A stretch of DNA of 64,000 nucleotides from Virgibacillus halotolerans (GTDB taxonomy: Bacteria; Bacillota; Bacilli; Bacillales; Amphibacillaceae): NCBI RefSeq assembly GCF_016908515.1, contig NZ_JAFBEA010000011.1, positions 85,442 through 149,441 on the forward strand. The letters run 5' to 3'. The notes below the pieces were generated by a model that worked only from the letters and a program-made list of their open reading frames with translations, had not been told where the DNA came from and did no database searches. The position numbers and the translations under genes were made by a program. Shown in pieces: positions 7,785-16,967 of the stretch. Each line of letters begins with the position of its first letter. Position 1 is the first letter of the stretch.

Positions 7785-8624
7785 TTAGGCGTCAATAAAA
7801 AGCTTTACATGTTCAGCAAATAGCTTAGGATATTGGAACAGATGCCCATGCCCAGCATCTGGGTAAATGATAAGCTGTGCGTTAGGTAGTTGCCTGGCAA
7901 GAATTATACTGTTTTCGGTAGGTACCATAATATCCTCAGCACCGTTGGTTACAAGTACTGGTTGCTTAATCTGATGTAGCCGCTCATAGGATTGGTTATA
8001 CACACGATCAGCCCACTGTAATATCGCCTTCAGCTGTGCATCACGTGCGTGCTCTGAACTTTCAACTTGTTTCTGTTTCACAATACGCTCCAAGGAAGCT
8101 GCTCCAGCTTTACGACTAGTTTCAGTCGGTGAATAAAAAAGAAATAGAGCATTTTCGAGGGCCTTATTCCTATCGTCCGAAGTACTAGCAAGATATACAT
8201 CATGTCTGAATTTGAGTCCCACCCCTGATTGTGGAGCAGTACCTGAGAGTACTAAGCGGCGAACTAAATCCGGCTGTTGCAACGCTAACTCCTGAACTAC
8301 GAACCCACCAATTGAGAAACCAAGTACATCGACCTGTTGCAAACCAAGTGCATGAATAAAGGATGCTGCTTCTTTGGCCATTTCAGCTATAGTAGATGGC
8401 GTTTCACCATTGGATTCACCGACACCGGTATTATCGAAAAGAATAATTGGTCTATCTTTAGCCAGGGACTCAATAACCTCGGGATCCCAGTTTTCCATTG
8501 TTCCTCGGAAGTGAATAAAGAACACCAGTGGAACACCAGCCTCTTTGCCAAACTTCCTATAGGCAAATCGAATTCCATTGGCTTCGACATACTTTGATGT
8601 AGTTGGAATAGTAAATTTTGACAT
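7785..8624 (-). CDS. Alpha/beta-fold hydrolase
   Basis: A 279-residue alpha/beta hydrolase. ATG 8624 is preferred over an upstream in-frame ATG because AAAGGAGA lies 8-9 nt before it. Features in order: oxyanion region FFIHFRGTMENWDP, LFDNTGVGES, nucleophile elbow GFSIGGFV (Ser at about residue 102), an Asp in NGAEDIMVP and His in DAGHGHLFQYP. Substrate unknown. A close but broken paralogue with the same leader lies at 11122-12222, suggesting duplication within the island. Confidence 0.88.
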   Translation of the reverse strand: MSKFTIPTTSKYVEANGIRFAYRKFGKEAGVPLVFFIHFRGTMENWDPEVIESLAKDRPIILFDNTGVGESNGETPSTIAEMAKEAASFIHALGLQQVDVLGFSIGGFVVQELALQQPDLVRRLVLSGTAPQSGVGLKFRHDVYLASTSDDRNKALENALFLFYSPTETSRKAGAASLERIVKQKQVESSEHARDAQLKAILQWADRVYNQSYERLHQIKQPVLVTNGAEDIMVPTENSIILARQLPNAQLIIYPDAGHGHLFQYPKLFAEHVKLFIDA

Positions 8625-8679
8625 TGTATTGTCTCCTTTCGAACCTATCGCTCGGATAGTTAGAAATATTTTTTTCATG

Positions 8680-8699
8680 CTTGATATTGTAGTATCAAG
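8680..8699. promoter_or_regulatory. Palindrome upstream of the hydrolase gene
   Basis: CTTGATA and TATCAAG form a perfect 7-bp inverted repeat with a 6-nt spacer, about 55 bp upstream of the hydrolase start. The size fits a dimeric repressor operator; the regulator is unknown and it does not match the TetR-type sites nearby. Confidence 0.4.
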
Positions 8700-8772
8700 G
8701 ACTTAAACCAGTATTTGTAATGCCTTTCCATTTTGTTACGTTGATTTATAACACCAATCGTTCATGTAATGG

Positions 8773-9774
8773 TTATCTAATTTTTAAAATAATCTCCCCT
8801 TTTGCTCTGCCTGTTTCCGAATATTTCATCGCCTCTTCAACTCCATCCATAGGGAAAATTCTATCAATGATAGGTTTGATTTCCCCAGATTCAATATAGT
8901 TTGTAATCGTACTTAATTGTTCCCCACTTGCCTTCACAAACATAAATGTATATTGCACATGATGTTTTTTCTCGAGTTTTGTAAGCTTATGACTCGCTGC
9001 TGAAAACAACATCGTTTTCAAAAGTCCCAACCCATCTGCTTTAGCAAATCGAGCATTTGGCAAGCCAGATAGAGAGATGATTTGTCCGCCTTTTTTAACA
9101 ATTTTGAATGACCTTTCGAGTATGTCACCACCTAGTGTGTCAAATACGGCATCATAGTTTTCCAATAGATCTTCAAACTTTTCCGTTTTATAATTAATAA
9201 CTTCATCCGCACCAACCGATTTTACTAAATCCATTCCGGCTTCACTCGTAGTTGTTGCAACAGTAGCCCCCATTAACTTTGCAAGTTGGATCGCAAAAGT
9301 TCCAACACCTCCAGCCCCTGCTTGAATCAAAATCTTCTGTCCTTTTTGTAATTGTAAGATGTCATGAAAAGCTTGATAAGCTGTTAAACCGACCAGTGGG
9401 ATTGCTGCTGCTTCTTCAAAACTCAAGTTCTTCGGTTTCAAAGCTATATCATTTTCATGAACGGAAATATATTCTGCAAAAGTACCAATACTTTGCTTAC
9501 GCGGTCGGCCATATATTTCATCTCCGACTTTAAAACGCGTTACTTTTTTGCCTGCCTTGACCACAACACCAGAAAAGTCATTCCCAAGAATAAGTGGCAT
9601 TTCATATTTAATTAATAATTTTATTGTTCCATCACGTATCTTAGAGTCAAGTGGATTGATACTTGCCACATGTATTTCTGCCAACACCTCATAATCACCT
9701 ACTGTGGGCATAGGCCTGTCGGCTAACAACAGAGGAGTTTTTCCGTATTTTTCAATTATCATTGCTTTCATCAT
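8773..9774 (-). CDS. NADPH:quinone reductase-like MDR oxidoreductase
   Basis: A 333-residue zinc-free medium-chain dehydrogenase. It has the N-terminal GroES-like fold (VASINPLDSKIRDG, GNDFSGVVVKAG), the nucleotide-binding motif IQAGAGGVGTFAIQLAKLMGA (about residues 150-170) and C-terminal GEIILKIR. The family reduces quinones and alpha,beta-unsaturated carbonyls with NADPH. GGAGG precedes two adjacent ATGs; the second is slightly better spaced. It lies 19 nt after the aldo/keto reductase gene and is probably in its operon, downstream of a TetR-type operator. Confidence 0.9.
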   Translation of the reverse strand: MMKAMIIEKYGKTPLLLADRPMPTVGDYEVLAEIHVASINPLDSKIRDGTIKLLIKYEMPLILGNDFSGVVVKAGKKVTRFKVGDEIYGRPRKQSIGTFAEYISVHENDIALKPKNLSFEEAAAIPLVGLTAYQAFHDILQLQKGQKILIQAGAGGVGTFAIQLAKLMGATVATTTSEAGMDLVKSVGADEVINYKTEKFEDLLENYDAVFDTLGGDILERSFKIVKKGGQIISLSGLPNARFAKADGLGLLKTMLFSAASHKLTKLEKKHHVQYTFMFVKASGEQLSTITNYIESGEIKPIIDRIFPMDGVEEAMKYSETGRAKGEIILKIR

Positions 9775-9793
9775 AAAGCCTCCAAAAAACGTT

Positions 9794-10831
9794 TTAACGA
9801 AGGACTCTTCGTTTGTTTGCTTGTAACCAACCGGGAGCCCAACCTCTTTCCATTGTATCCAGGGTTATCCCTGGTGGAACAATAGAATCAATTTCGTCGA
9901 GAATATCGTTACTTAATCGGATGTCTTTACCTTTTAATGTTTCTCGAAGTTGCTCAAGCGTTCTAGGCCCTATAATGGCTGAAGTTATGCAAGGGTAAGC
10001 TTGCGTGAATGCCATGGCAAGATGTGGTAAAGTCATCCCCACTTTATTTGCAAGTGTTTGTAGTTTTGTTATAGCTTCAAATTTGAGACGATTTTCTTCT
10101 CGGTTAGGGTCTACAATAGATTGCAGATTTCCTGCAAAGGTGGCTGCTCTTGAATTGGAGGGGACTGCCTCCCCAAAACCGTATTTACCAGTTAATAAAC
10201 CACCCGAAAGTGGACTCCAAACCATAACTCCCATTCCGTATTTCGCTGTGGCAGCAAGTAAATCAAATTCGATACTACGATTTAATATGGAATACGGGGA
10301 TTGCTCAGAGATAAACCGTGCTACATTTTTACGTTCGCTAATCCATTGAGCTTCTGTAACTTGCCAAGCTTGGAAATTAGATGTGCCAATGTAGCGAATC
10401 TTCCCTTCAGTGACCAAATCCGTCAGTACACTAAGTGTCTCTTCAATATCGGTATTAAGATCAGGCTCGTGTAGTTGATACAAATCGATATAATCAGTTT
10501 GCAACCTTCTCAAACTATCTTCTACAGCTTTTCTTATCCAGTACTTTGAATTTCCCGATTGATTTTGCCCACTGCCCATGGGCTTGCCACCCTTAGTGCC
10601 CAGAATGACATCCTGTCTGCGCCCTTTTAATAATTTACCTAGAATTTCTTCTGATTGACCACTTGAATAGACATCTGCCGTATCAATTAGGTTAATTCCT
10701 TCAGCTAAAGCTTCATCCAAAATAGGTGCAACTTCAATCTCAGTATTATTCCCCCAAAAACCAAATGTACCGGTACCTAATACAAAACTGCTTACTTTTA
10801 GACCTGTGCGGCCTAATACTCTGTATTCCAT
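9794..10831 (-). CDS. Aldo/keto reductase
   Basis: A 345-residue (alpha/beta)8-barrel NADPH-dependent carbonyl reductase. Visible catalytic tetrad: Asp and Tyr in DTADVYSSGQSEE (about residues 52-57), Lys in ILGTKGG and His in LYQLHEPD. The coenzyme segment IIGPRTLEQL is near residue 285. Length fits the AKR11/YhdN-like group. It is first in a two-gene set with the quinone-reductase-like gene, and the TetR-type palindrome at 10865-10878 is about 35 bp upstream of the start, so it is likely repressed by the TetR-family protein encoded at 12440. Confidence 0.92.
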   Translation of the reverse strand: MEYRVLGRTGLKVSSFVLGTGTFGFWGNNTEIEVAPILDEALAEGINLIDTADVYSSGQSEEILGKLLKGRRQDVILGTKGGKPMGSGQNQSGNSKYWIRKAVEDSLRRLQTDYIDLYQLHEPDLNTDIEETLSVLTDLVTEGKIRYIGTSNFQAWQVTEAQWISERKNVARFISEQSPYSILNRSIEFDLLAATAKYGMGVMVWSPLSGGLLTGKYGFGEAVPSNSRAATFAGNLQSIVDPNREENRLKFEAITKLQTLANKVGMTLPHLAMAFTQAYPCITSAIIGPRTLEQLRETLKGKDIRLSNDILDEIDSIVPPGITLDTMERGWAPGWLQANKRRVLR

Positions 10832-10864
10832 TTATCCCCAACCCCTTCTTTGATATGTTATTTT

Positions 10865-10878
10865 AGAATGCTCATTCT
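10865..10878. promoter_or_regulatory. TetR-type operator in the aldo/keto reductase promoter
   Basis: AGAATG-CT-CATTCT is a perfect 6-bp inverted repeat with a 2-nt centre. It shares the half-site CATTCT with the palindromes at 12403-12418 and 13092-13107, giving the consensus AGAAYG-NN-CATTCT. Confidence 0.6.
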
Positions 10879-11121
10879 CATTAAATTAAAAATTTCCCCC
10901 GAACGATGCTTACTCTTACTGTCCAGTGATTTTATTCAAATCATTCTAATGTGATTTTCCCGTTTTAGCTACCTTTAGACTTGCAGAACTATTTGAGTGA
11001 TAAACACGAATACGCACACATGACAAGAAAACTAGCATAGCCACAAATATGAATTGTTATGTCGATAATGCAACCTTACTTTTTGTTATTATCTATTAAA
11101 TAATTACAAAAACAAGATCAA
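10879..11121. other. Intergenic, nothing further recognised
   Basis: AT-rich DNA between the reductase operator and the end of the broken hydrolase/OYE gene. I see no gene, clear terminator or repeat. Confidence 0.4.
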
Positions 11122-12222
<1,101 letters not shown>

Positions 12223-12236
12223 TGTATAGTCTCCTT

Positions 12237-12253
12237 TCGAACTTATTGTTCGA
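12237..12253. promoter_or_regulatory. Palindrome at the leader of the chimeric pseudogene
   Basis: TCGAAC-TTATT-GTTCGA is a perfect 6-bp inverted repeat just upstream of the ribosome site of the broken gene. It resembles a LexA box but has a 5-nt instead of 4-nt centre, so its meaning is open. Confidence 0.3.
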
Positions 12254-12402
12254 GTATTTTTAAATTAGATTTTATCTGTCTGGCAGTGACTTACTGTACA
12301 TGTGATGGCTGCCTGATTTTCAATATAATTTTCCCTTCTAATCTCTTGTAAAGGAAATAATTTACTCTACAAGTATACGTACAATTTTAATTGAAATAAT
12401 TC

Positions 12403-12418
12403 GAGAACGAACATTCTC
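12403..12418. promoter_or_regulatory. TetR-type operator
   Basis: GAGAACGAACATTCTC pairs at six of eight positions. It lies between the end of the tetR-like gene and the start of the hydrolase/OYE pseudogene and shares its half-sites with 13092-13107 and 10865-10878. Confidence 0.6.
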
Positions 12419-12439
12419 AAAAGAGTAAAAAAAGAAAGC

Positions 12440-13015
12440 TTAATCCAAGACAGACAGTGTCATATCGATAATGCTTTCCAATTTTTCTTTATCATCGCTT
12501 GTTTTCGCTAATACTCGCAATCCCACTAATGAATTATGAATAAATTGGGAGAGATTTTCCGCATCATGATGATTAGATATTTCTCCTAATGTTTGACCTC
12601 GAAGCAATAGCTCGTACAGTAGTTTTTCAGTCTTTGAGAAACTATCCACAACTTTCTCTGCCACCTCTTCGTCATGCAGGGATAATTCAACTGCTGTATT
12701 TACTGTTAAACAACCAATAGGTTTTTTTTCGTTTTTATAAATTGCAATCTCAAATAAACGCCTGATGGCCTGTTTTACCGAATTCAGTGGCTTTACTTGC
12801 GAATCTATCTTGGTCCCTATTACCTCTTCATAGTGATCCAATGCTCTCATAAATAATGTGTGCTTATCGCCAAATGTATCGTATATACTTCTGCGATGGA
12901 CGCCCATATGCGTGACTAAATCTTGCATCGAGGTTTTTTCATAGCCTTGTTTCCAAAAGAGTACCATAGCTTTTTGTAATACTTCATTTTCATCGTATTC
13001 TTTGATTCTTGCCAT
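12440..13015 (-). CDS. TetR/AcrR-family repressor
   Basis: A 191-residue regulator. The N-terminal helix-turn-helix is clear (ENEVLQKAMVLFWKQGYEKT, SMQDLVTHMGVHRRSIYDTF, residues about 8-45). The C-terminal ligand domain contains GCLTVNTAVELS, the GC-x-x-x-N signature seen in several TetR members, with a cysteine that could sense electrophiles as in NemR (inference). AGGAGGGG precedes the ATG. A palindrome in its own promoter (13092) and two more at neighbouring promoters suggest autoregulation and control of the reductase cluster. Confidence 0.9.
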   Translation of the reverse strand: MARIKEYDENEVLQKAMVLFWKQGYEKTSMQDLVTHMGVHRRSIYDTFGDKHTLFMRALDHYEEVIGTKIDSQVKPLNSVKQAIRRLFEIAIYKNEKKPIGCLTVNTAVELSLHDEEVAEKVVDSFSKTEKLLYELLLRGQTLGEISNHHDAENLSQFIHNSLVGLRVLAKTSDDKEKLESIIDMTLSVLD

Positions 13016-13091
13016 CCAATTCCCCTCCTTTCTAAAAGCAGCTCTTTATAACGTCGTTTAAAAAGCCTTTAAGTACTTAGAAGCCCGTTTC

Positions 13092-13107
13092 GAGAACGAT
13101 CATTCTC
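13092..13107. promoter_or_regulatory. TetR-type operator in the tetR promoter
   Basis: GAGAACGATCATTCTC is an inverted repeat matching at seven of eight positions, about 75 bp upstream of the tetR start. It is the best match in the window to the proposed operator. Confidence 0.65.
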
Positions 13108-13319
13108 ATTTTCCTAAAAAAATATTGCTTACCCCTTACCTTAATATACCTTACGATATCATTTAAAGAACGATCAATCAATAAAAATAACTTCAGTAAT
13201 TATTATACCATTACCATATGCTTTAGAACCATCGGATAGTGATTTTTTCTCAAAATATAATTCAACCAGAGAAAATTGGTAATTAAATAAATTTTTCATC
13301 TTACACTATCCGAATCTTG
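13108..13319. other. Intergenic, AT-rich
   Basis: Between the tetR operator and a small plus-strand coding relic. A further AGAACGATCAATC near 13158 resembles half of the TetR site. Nothing else recognised. Confidence 0.35.
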
Positions 13320-13476
13320 ATTATCTTGTTCCACAATACGAGCGGGTCTGATTGTTGATCTTTTGAAAGTAAAAGGCAAAGAAGTTGCAAATAAAGAAGG
13401 ATATTCAGAAAATAGTGTGGAAAGAGAGATTAGAAGTCTCCTTTTCATTGCTTTAACAAATATGAAAAAGTCTTAA
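13320..13476 (+). pseudogene. C-terminal coding relic of an unidentified gene
   Basis: An open frame of about 50 codons after a stop ends at TAA 13474-13476. It reads RAGLIVDLLKVKGKEVANKE and then GYSENSVEREIRSLLFIALT. There is no start codon with a ribosome site. The second half looks like a helix-turn-helix-like C-terminus, but I cannot name the family. It is probably the surviving 3' end of a deleted island gene. Confidence 0.35.
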
Positions 13477-13486
13477 TTTTAACGGA

Positions 13487-13996
13487 CTAACCAATGCCAT
13501 TTGAGAGCTTTTTTTCCGTTTTTTTGACAAAATCGTCTTTGCCGTCACCATAGCTATCAATGTCAGTGGGATATTTGTCAGCTAATTTACTTTTTAATTC
13601 TCCATATTCTTTGCTTATTTCTGGATTTTGGCGAAGATAATCTCTGAACAATAGGTGTCTTTCGATTTCTTGAATATTATCATACTGAAAAGCATGGATT
13701 TGATGAGTCCGATTATCTCCGCCTTTACGGAAGTACCTTCTTTCTTCAATTCCAAACTCACCCATGACTTCATAACCAAGATTTTCAAATTGTGTAGAGT
13801 AAGTATCCAATTCACTGATGTCTTTGACCACAAGCAAAATATCGATGATAGGTTTTGCTTTTAGACCTGGAACTGATGTACTGCCAATATGAAAACTATT
13901 TACCAGTTCTTTTTGAAGGAAAGTCTTAATAGACAATTCTTCCTTCTTATACTCACTTTTCCAATTTTGATTATAATCTACAACTCTTATATTCAT
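13487..13996 (-). CDS. GrpB-family (UPF0157) protein
   Basis: A 169-residue protein with a nucleotidyltransferase-like fold. Motifs typical of GrpB/UPF0157 are HIGSTSVPGLKAKPIIDILL (residues about 37-56), LGYEVMGEFGIEERRYFRKG, HQIHAFQYDN and HLLFRDYLRQNP. Function in the family is largely unknown, and members are frequent in islands and integron cassettes. It is a single gene; the neighbours share no obvious pathway with it. Confidence 0.88.
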   Translation of the reverse strand: MNIRVVDYNQNWKSEYKKEELSIKTFLQKELVNSFHIGSTSVPGLKAKPIIDILLVVKDISELDTYSTQFENLGYEVMGEFGIEERRYFRKGGDNRTHQIHAFQYDNIQEIERHLLFRDYLRQNPEISKEYGELKSKLADKYPTDIDSYGDGKDDFVKKTEKKLSNGIG

Positions 13997-14030
13997 TAGA
14001 CGTACCCCATTCCTTTATATTTTACATTTT

Positions 14031-14158
14031 TCCACAAAAAATCCGAATACCTATAAAGATAAATCCTTCTACCATTGTGCTTCCACACGATAATCCGAAA
14101 TAGTACTTAAATGAGCATTAGTTTAATATGATAGGTTCCCACACAAAAATCCGAATAC
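14031..14158. repeat. Three copies of a CCACAC..AATCCGAA motif
   Basis: TCCACAAAAAATCCGAATAC (14031), TTCCACACGATAATCCGAAA (14081) and CCCACACAAAAATCCGAATA (14138) are spaced about 50-56 nt apart in the same direction. Related sequence (CACAC..GATAAT) occurs in both guaA-adjacent element ends (near 2309 and 21982). They may be recombinase arm sites or the trace of another element boundary. Confidence 0.5.
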
Positions 14159-14281
14159 ACAAAATTTTAAGACGAGTTTTATTATTACAATGTGGACAAA
14201 GTTTCCATTTAATTTTTTTCATAGCATATGTCATCCTATAATAATCTAATGAGTTTTATTGTTTAAAAACAACCATCTAGT

Positions 14282-14707
14282 TCAAACGTTTCTCTTCCAA
14301 GACATTAAAAATTGTTTTTCACCTGTATTCTCATCAACATTTTCAGATTGTATTACGAAATTCTCTCTTTGATAAAATTCAACGGCACGCCTATTTTTTT
14401 GATATACACTTAAAGATAGTTCTGATTTTAAATCTTTAATGTAATCTAACAATTGTTTCCCGATCCCTTTTGATTGTTCATTACTTAAAACAAAAATACC
14501 AGCAATGTAATTATCCGTGAGTCCTACAAAACCTAATATTTTACCGTTTTCATAAACGTATACTTCTGATTGTGGTAGTAACTCTTTTACAGTTTCTAAC
14601 TGTTTTCTCCAATATTCATCACTGATAAAATTATGAGCTTTAATATTAACTTCAAGCCATATGTGGATGATAACTTCAAAATCATCCTTTTTTAGTTTTC
14701 TAATCAT
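14282..14707 (-). CDS. GNAT-family N-acetyltransferase
   Basis: A 141-residue acetyltransferase with a single GNAT fold. IRKLKKDDFEVIIHIWLEV is the N-terminal strand and helix, KILGFVGLTDNYIAGIFV the central strands, and SKGIGKQLLDYIK the acetyl-CoA pyrophosphate loop (Q/R-x-x-G-x-G/A). YQRENFVIQSE is the C-terminal motif. Substrate unknown. It is preceded by the MarR gene on the same strand with a 30-nt gap, so both may be one transcription unit. Confidence 0.88.
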   Translation of the reverse strand: MIRKLKKDDFEVIIHIWLEVNIKAHNFISDEYWRKQLETVKELLPQSEVYVYENGKILGFVGLTDNYIAGIFVLSNEQSKGIGKQLLDYIKDLKSELSLSVYQKNRRAVEFYQRENFVIQSENVDENTGEKQFLMSWKRNV

Positions 14708-14737
14708 AATTTATTATTCTCCTGACTATTAATGTGG

Positions 14738-15193
14738 TTAATCAATGTTTTTATTAGATTCCATTATCTTCCGAAATGTACTACAGTAAATTTGCATTCC
14801 TTCTAAAAAAGCATTTCGCTGTTGGAGAGTTAAGTTGTCCATAGCACTGCATTCTGCTTTCCGTATTTGAGGAATAATCTTATCAGTAAATTCCTTTCCG
14901 ACTTTTGTGAAATGAATGGTTTTTGCTCTTCTGTTCTCTGGTATTTCTCTTAGCTCAATCATACCTTGCTTATAAAAACTAGTAATGATGGTGTTCACTG
15001 TTTGCTTAGGCAAAAAAGTAGCTTCACAAATCTTTTTTTGTGTACAGTTTTTTATTTCAGTTATAAGATTAAGGATTTGTAAACTAGTGTATGGAAGGTT
15101 AACAGATTTTGCATATTCTTCATAAATCATATTCATTTCTTGCAAAGAACTAGCAAATTGCCTAACTTGTTTTTTAATAAGGTCATATTCCAT
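14738..15193 (-). CDS. MarR-family transcriptional regulator
   Basis: A 151-residue protein with a central winged helix-turn-helix. The recognition region is TQKKICEATFLPKQTVNTII (about residues 52-71), followed by the wing YKQGMIELREIPENRRAKTI. This resembles MarR members that govern small operons with transporters or acetyltransferases. The upstream 15210-15235 region contains the inverted arrangement AGTACAG...CAGTACTAT around the promoter, a possible operator. It probably regulates itself and the downstream GNAT gene. Confidence 0.88.
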   Translation of the reverse strand: MEYDLIKKQVRQFASSLQEMNMIYEEYAKSVNLPYTSLQILNLITEIKNCTQKKICEATFLPKQTVNTIITSFYKQGMIELREIPENRRAKTIHFTKVGKEFTDKIIPQIRKAECSAMDNLTLQQRNAFLEGMQIYCSTFRKIMESNKNID

Positions 15194-15400
15194 GCCAAAT
15201 TGCTCCTTTATTAGTACAGTCTGATTACAGTACTATTATATTAAACCTTGTTTTCTTTGTCAAATATCCTTTTAAAGTACTTAACAAGTTCCAAATTCAT
15301 AATCTATCTTAACTCACTAGCGTTGTATAAATATAATCAAAATAATACTATTTTTATTTTAGTTAAAACCATAAGAAAAAATTATGCTGAAAATAGCTAG

Positions 15401-15434
15401 TAGCACGTATTCCAGTTAATTAGAATACGTGCTA
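15401..15434. terminator. 12-bp hairpin between marR and the tcpC relic
   Basis: TAGCACGTATTC and GAATACGTGCTA form a perfect 12-bp stem with a 10-nt loop, 55 nt past the end of the tcpC relic on the minus strand. It probably ends the former conjugation operon; a T-run is poorly developed. Confidence 0.5.
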
Positions 15435-15488
15435 GATAGTTTACTCTACAATCATCCAGTTTATATCTTTTTCTAAAGTTAGTTCGTA

Positions 15489-16249
15489 CTAGGAAAGTTG
15501 AGAGACTTTTGTTGTTTCATCCAAATATTTTACTGTCAACCATACTTTCACTTGGTGCTCTTTTTCTTGAAATACAGGATTGATTAATTCAGAAAAGATG
15601 TAGGCTTGGTCAATCGATGGCAAAGCATGCTCTTTTACATAATAAGCAAGCTCTTTATCAGTTGCAGTCGGATAAAACGCAAAAAATGTCTCCAAAAACT
15701 CGGTCACTTCTTGTACCGTGTCGGAATCAACTGTTCCGTTACTTTCTGGTTGTTGTGGTTCATAATCTGAATTATTCGGTATGCTCCATAAAGCAGGGTT
15801 TCGTGTAATTACTAAGTTTCCTGCGTTATCTTGATGAAGCAAGATTCGATACGTGGAACGAATCCGCTGAATATCGTTATCTTCTGTAATCTTTTGATCT
15901 ACTGAATAAACAACTGTATAGGTATCATCATTATCTGATGCCACTGACCAAATATCAATATTACTCACACTGGAACTGGTAGGAATATCATCTCTTACAG
16001 TATCGAAATTTAAAGCTTGTAAATCCTCGGTCAAGTAGTCATTAATCTTTTCCACCCGTTGTTCAATGGAATTTTTTTCATTTTGCCATGTGTAGTAGTC
16101 TTTAACAAAGATTTCGTAAAACTTTCTATGGCACTTGTATCCATAATTTTTGTTTCAATGATTTCTTTTCATGAACAGTATGCTGATCAATCGCTGTAAA
16201 GTTTTTATAAATGGCAAAGGCAAGACTGCCAATGAGTAGCACCATGTCT
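15489..16249 (-). pseudogene. Conjugation protein TcpC (VirB8-like), frameshifted and 5'-truncated
   Basis: The longest piece (188 codons from a GTG at 16055 to the stop at 15489) ends in the second NTF2-like domain of TcpC (FLETFFAFYPTATDKELAYY, HQVKVWLTVKYLDE). Upstream, related residues continue in other frames: FYEIFVKDYYTWQNEKNSIE, then MDTSAIESF, then SLAFAIYKNFTAIDQHTVHE next to a membrane segment. At least two single-base frameshifts lie between 16110 and 16170. TcpC is an inner component of the Tn916/ICEBs1-type mating channel. The 5' end is fused directly to the truncated integrase at about 16249. Confidence 0.85.
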
Positions 16250-16549
16250 TCTAGTTTCCCATGTACTTTCTTCTACATTAGATTGATAGTATGGCAAATA
16301 ATATGAGTTCATAAACTCTCCAAAGGTAAGTCTATAATTGGCATAACCATTCAGCATATGGTATTCATTTTTTATTCTAGTCGCTTCCTTATTGGCCTCT
16401 CTTGCTGAAGTAAACCTTTTACCATTGCTGTCTTTTCTACTTTTCTTTTGAATCCTTTTACCGGTAACCTTATCAACACCAAGTTCAATATTGTAAAAGA
16501 ATCCTCCTTTTCCATCTTGATATACTCCTGAATATTTTGTTTTAGCCAC
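16250..16549 (-). pseudogene. Tyrosine integrase, N-terminal 100 residues
   Basis: The frame starts at ATG 16549 and encodes the AP2-like arm-binding domain of Tn916-type integrases (SGVYQDGKGGFFYNIELG, KRIQKKSRKD, FTSAREANKEATRIKNE) followed by the start of the SAM-like core-binding domain (LTFGEFMNSYYLPYYQSNVE, STWETR). Homology ends at residue 100; the remaining codons come from tcpC DNA in a wrong frame. The catalytic domain with the R-H-R-Y residues is absent, so it cannot be active. It overlaps the DUF3173 gene by 8 nt, the normal xis-int arrangement. Confidence 0.88.
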
Positions 16550-16742
16550 TCATATCGCCTTCAAACGAAACACCAATAATATTTTCAACTGCATGGCATG
16601 GTACTCTTCCCAATCTTTTATTGTTATAATACGGATAACATTCTTGCACCATATAATATTTAGCTTGTCTAATAATATCAACTGATTGATATGGTAGAAA
16701 ACCCATATCTTGCAATTCTTTTTTTGAAATGGTTTTATTCAT
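16542..16742 (-). CDS. DUF3173 excisionase-like protein
   Basis: A 66-residue protein. ATG 16742 has AGGAGG 7 nt upstream and is preferred over an in-frame ATG five codons earlier. Residues KKELQDMGFLPYQSVDIIRQ, then QECYPYYNNKRLGRVP and AVENIIGV, match the DUF3173 proteins found directly upstream of tyrosine integrases in Firmicute elements, including those that use guaA. They probably act as excisionases or directionality factors. The gene looks intact although its partner integrase is destroyed. Confidence 0.82.
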   Translation of the reverse strand: MNKTISKKELQDMGFLPYQSVDIIRQAKYYMVQECYPYYNNKRLGRVPCHAVENIIGVSFEGDMSG

Positions 16743-16778
16743 TTGTATCCTCCTCATTTTTTAAAAATAGACATAAAA

Positions 16779-16806
16779 AAAGAACAGATTTTTTCATCTG
16801 CTCTTT
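16779..16806 (-). terminator. Intrinsic terminator
   Basis: AAAGAACAGA and TCTGCTCTTT form a 10-bp stem with one mismatch. On the minus strand it is followed by TTTTTTT. It separates the lipoprotein gene from the xis-int pair. Confidence 0.6.
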
Positions 16807-16910
16807 CACAAAGTAAATTATTTTAATATAGGACATTATCTTTATCCCAAAATAAGCCTGTAGTGTTACAGCCCATTAAACTGAATTTATATGTTTATGC
16901 AATATTTCTT

Positions 16911-16938
16911 CTTCACCAATCGCATCCGATTGGTGAAG
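16911..16938. terminator. Perfect 11-bp hairpin
   Basis: CTTCACCAATC and GATTGGTGAAG enclose GCATCC. It lies 30 nt downstream of the lipoprotein stop (16968). The T-run is lacking on the minus strand, while on the plus strand TCACCTTTTATT follows, where GGTGA-AGAG-TCACC could pair as an alternative. Confidence 0.5.
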
Positions 16939-16967
16939 AGTCACCTTTTATTCTTATAAAAACTTTT

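Noticed and set aside
12237..12253. LexA box
   Set aside because: The palindrome TCGAAC-N5-GTTCGA has a 5-nt centre, whereas the Bacillus LexA box has GAAC-N4-GTTC.
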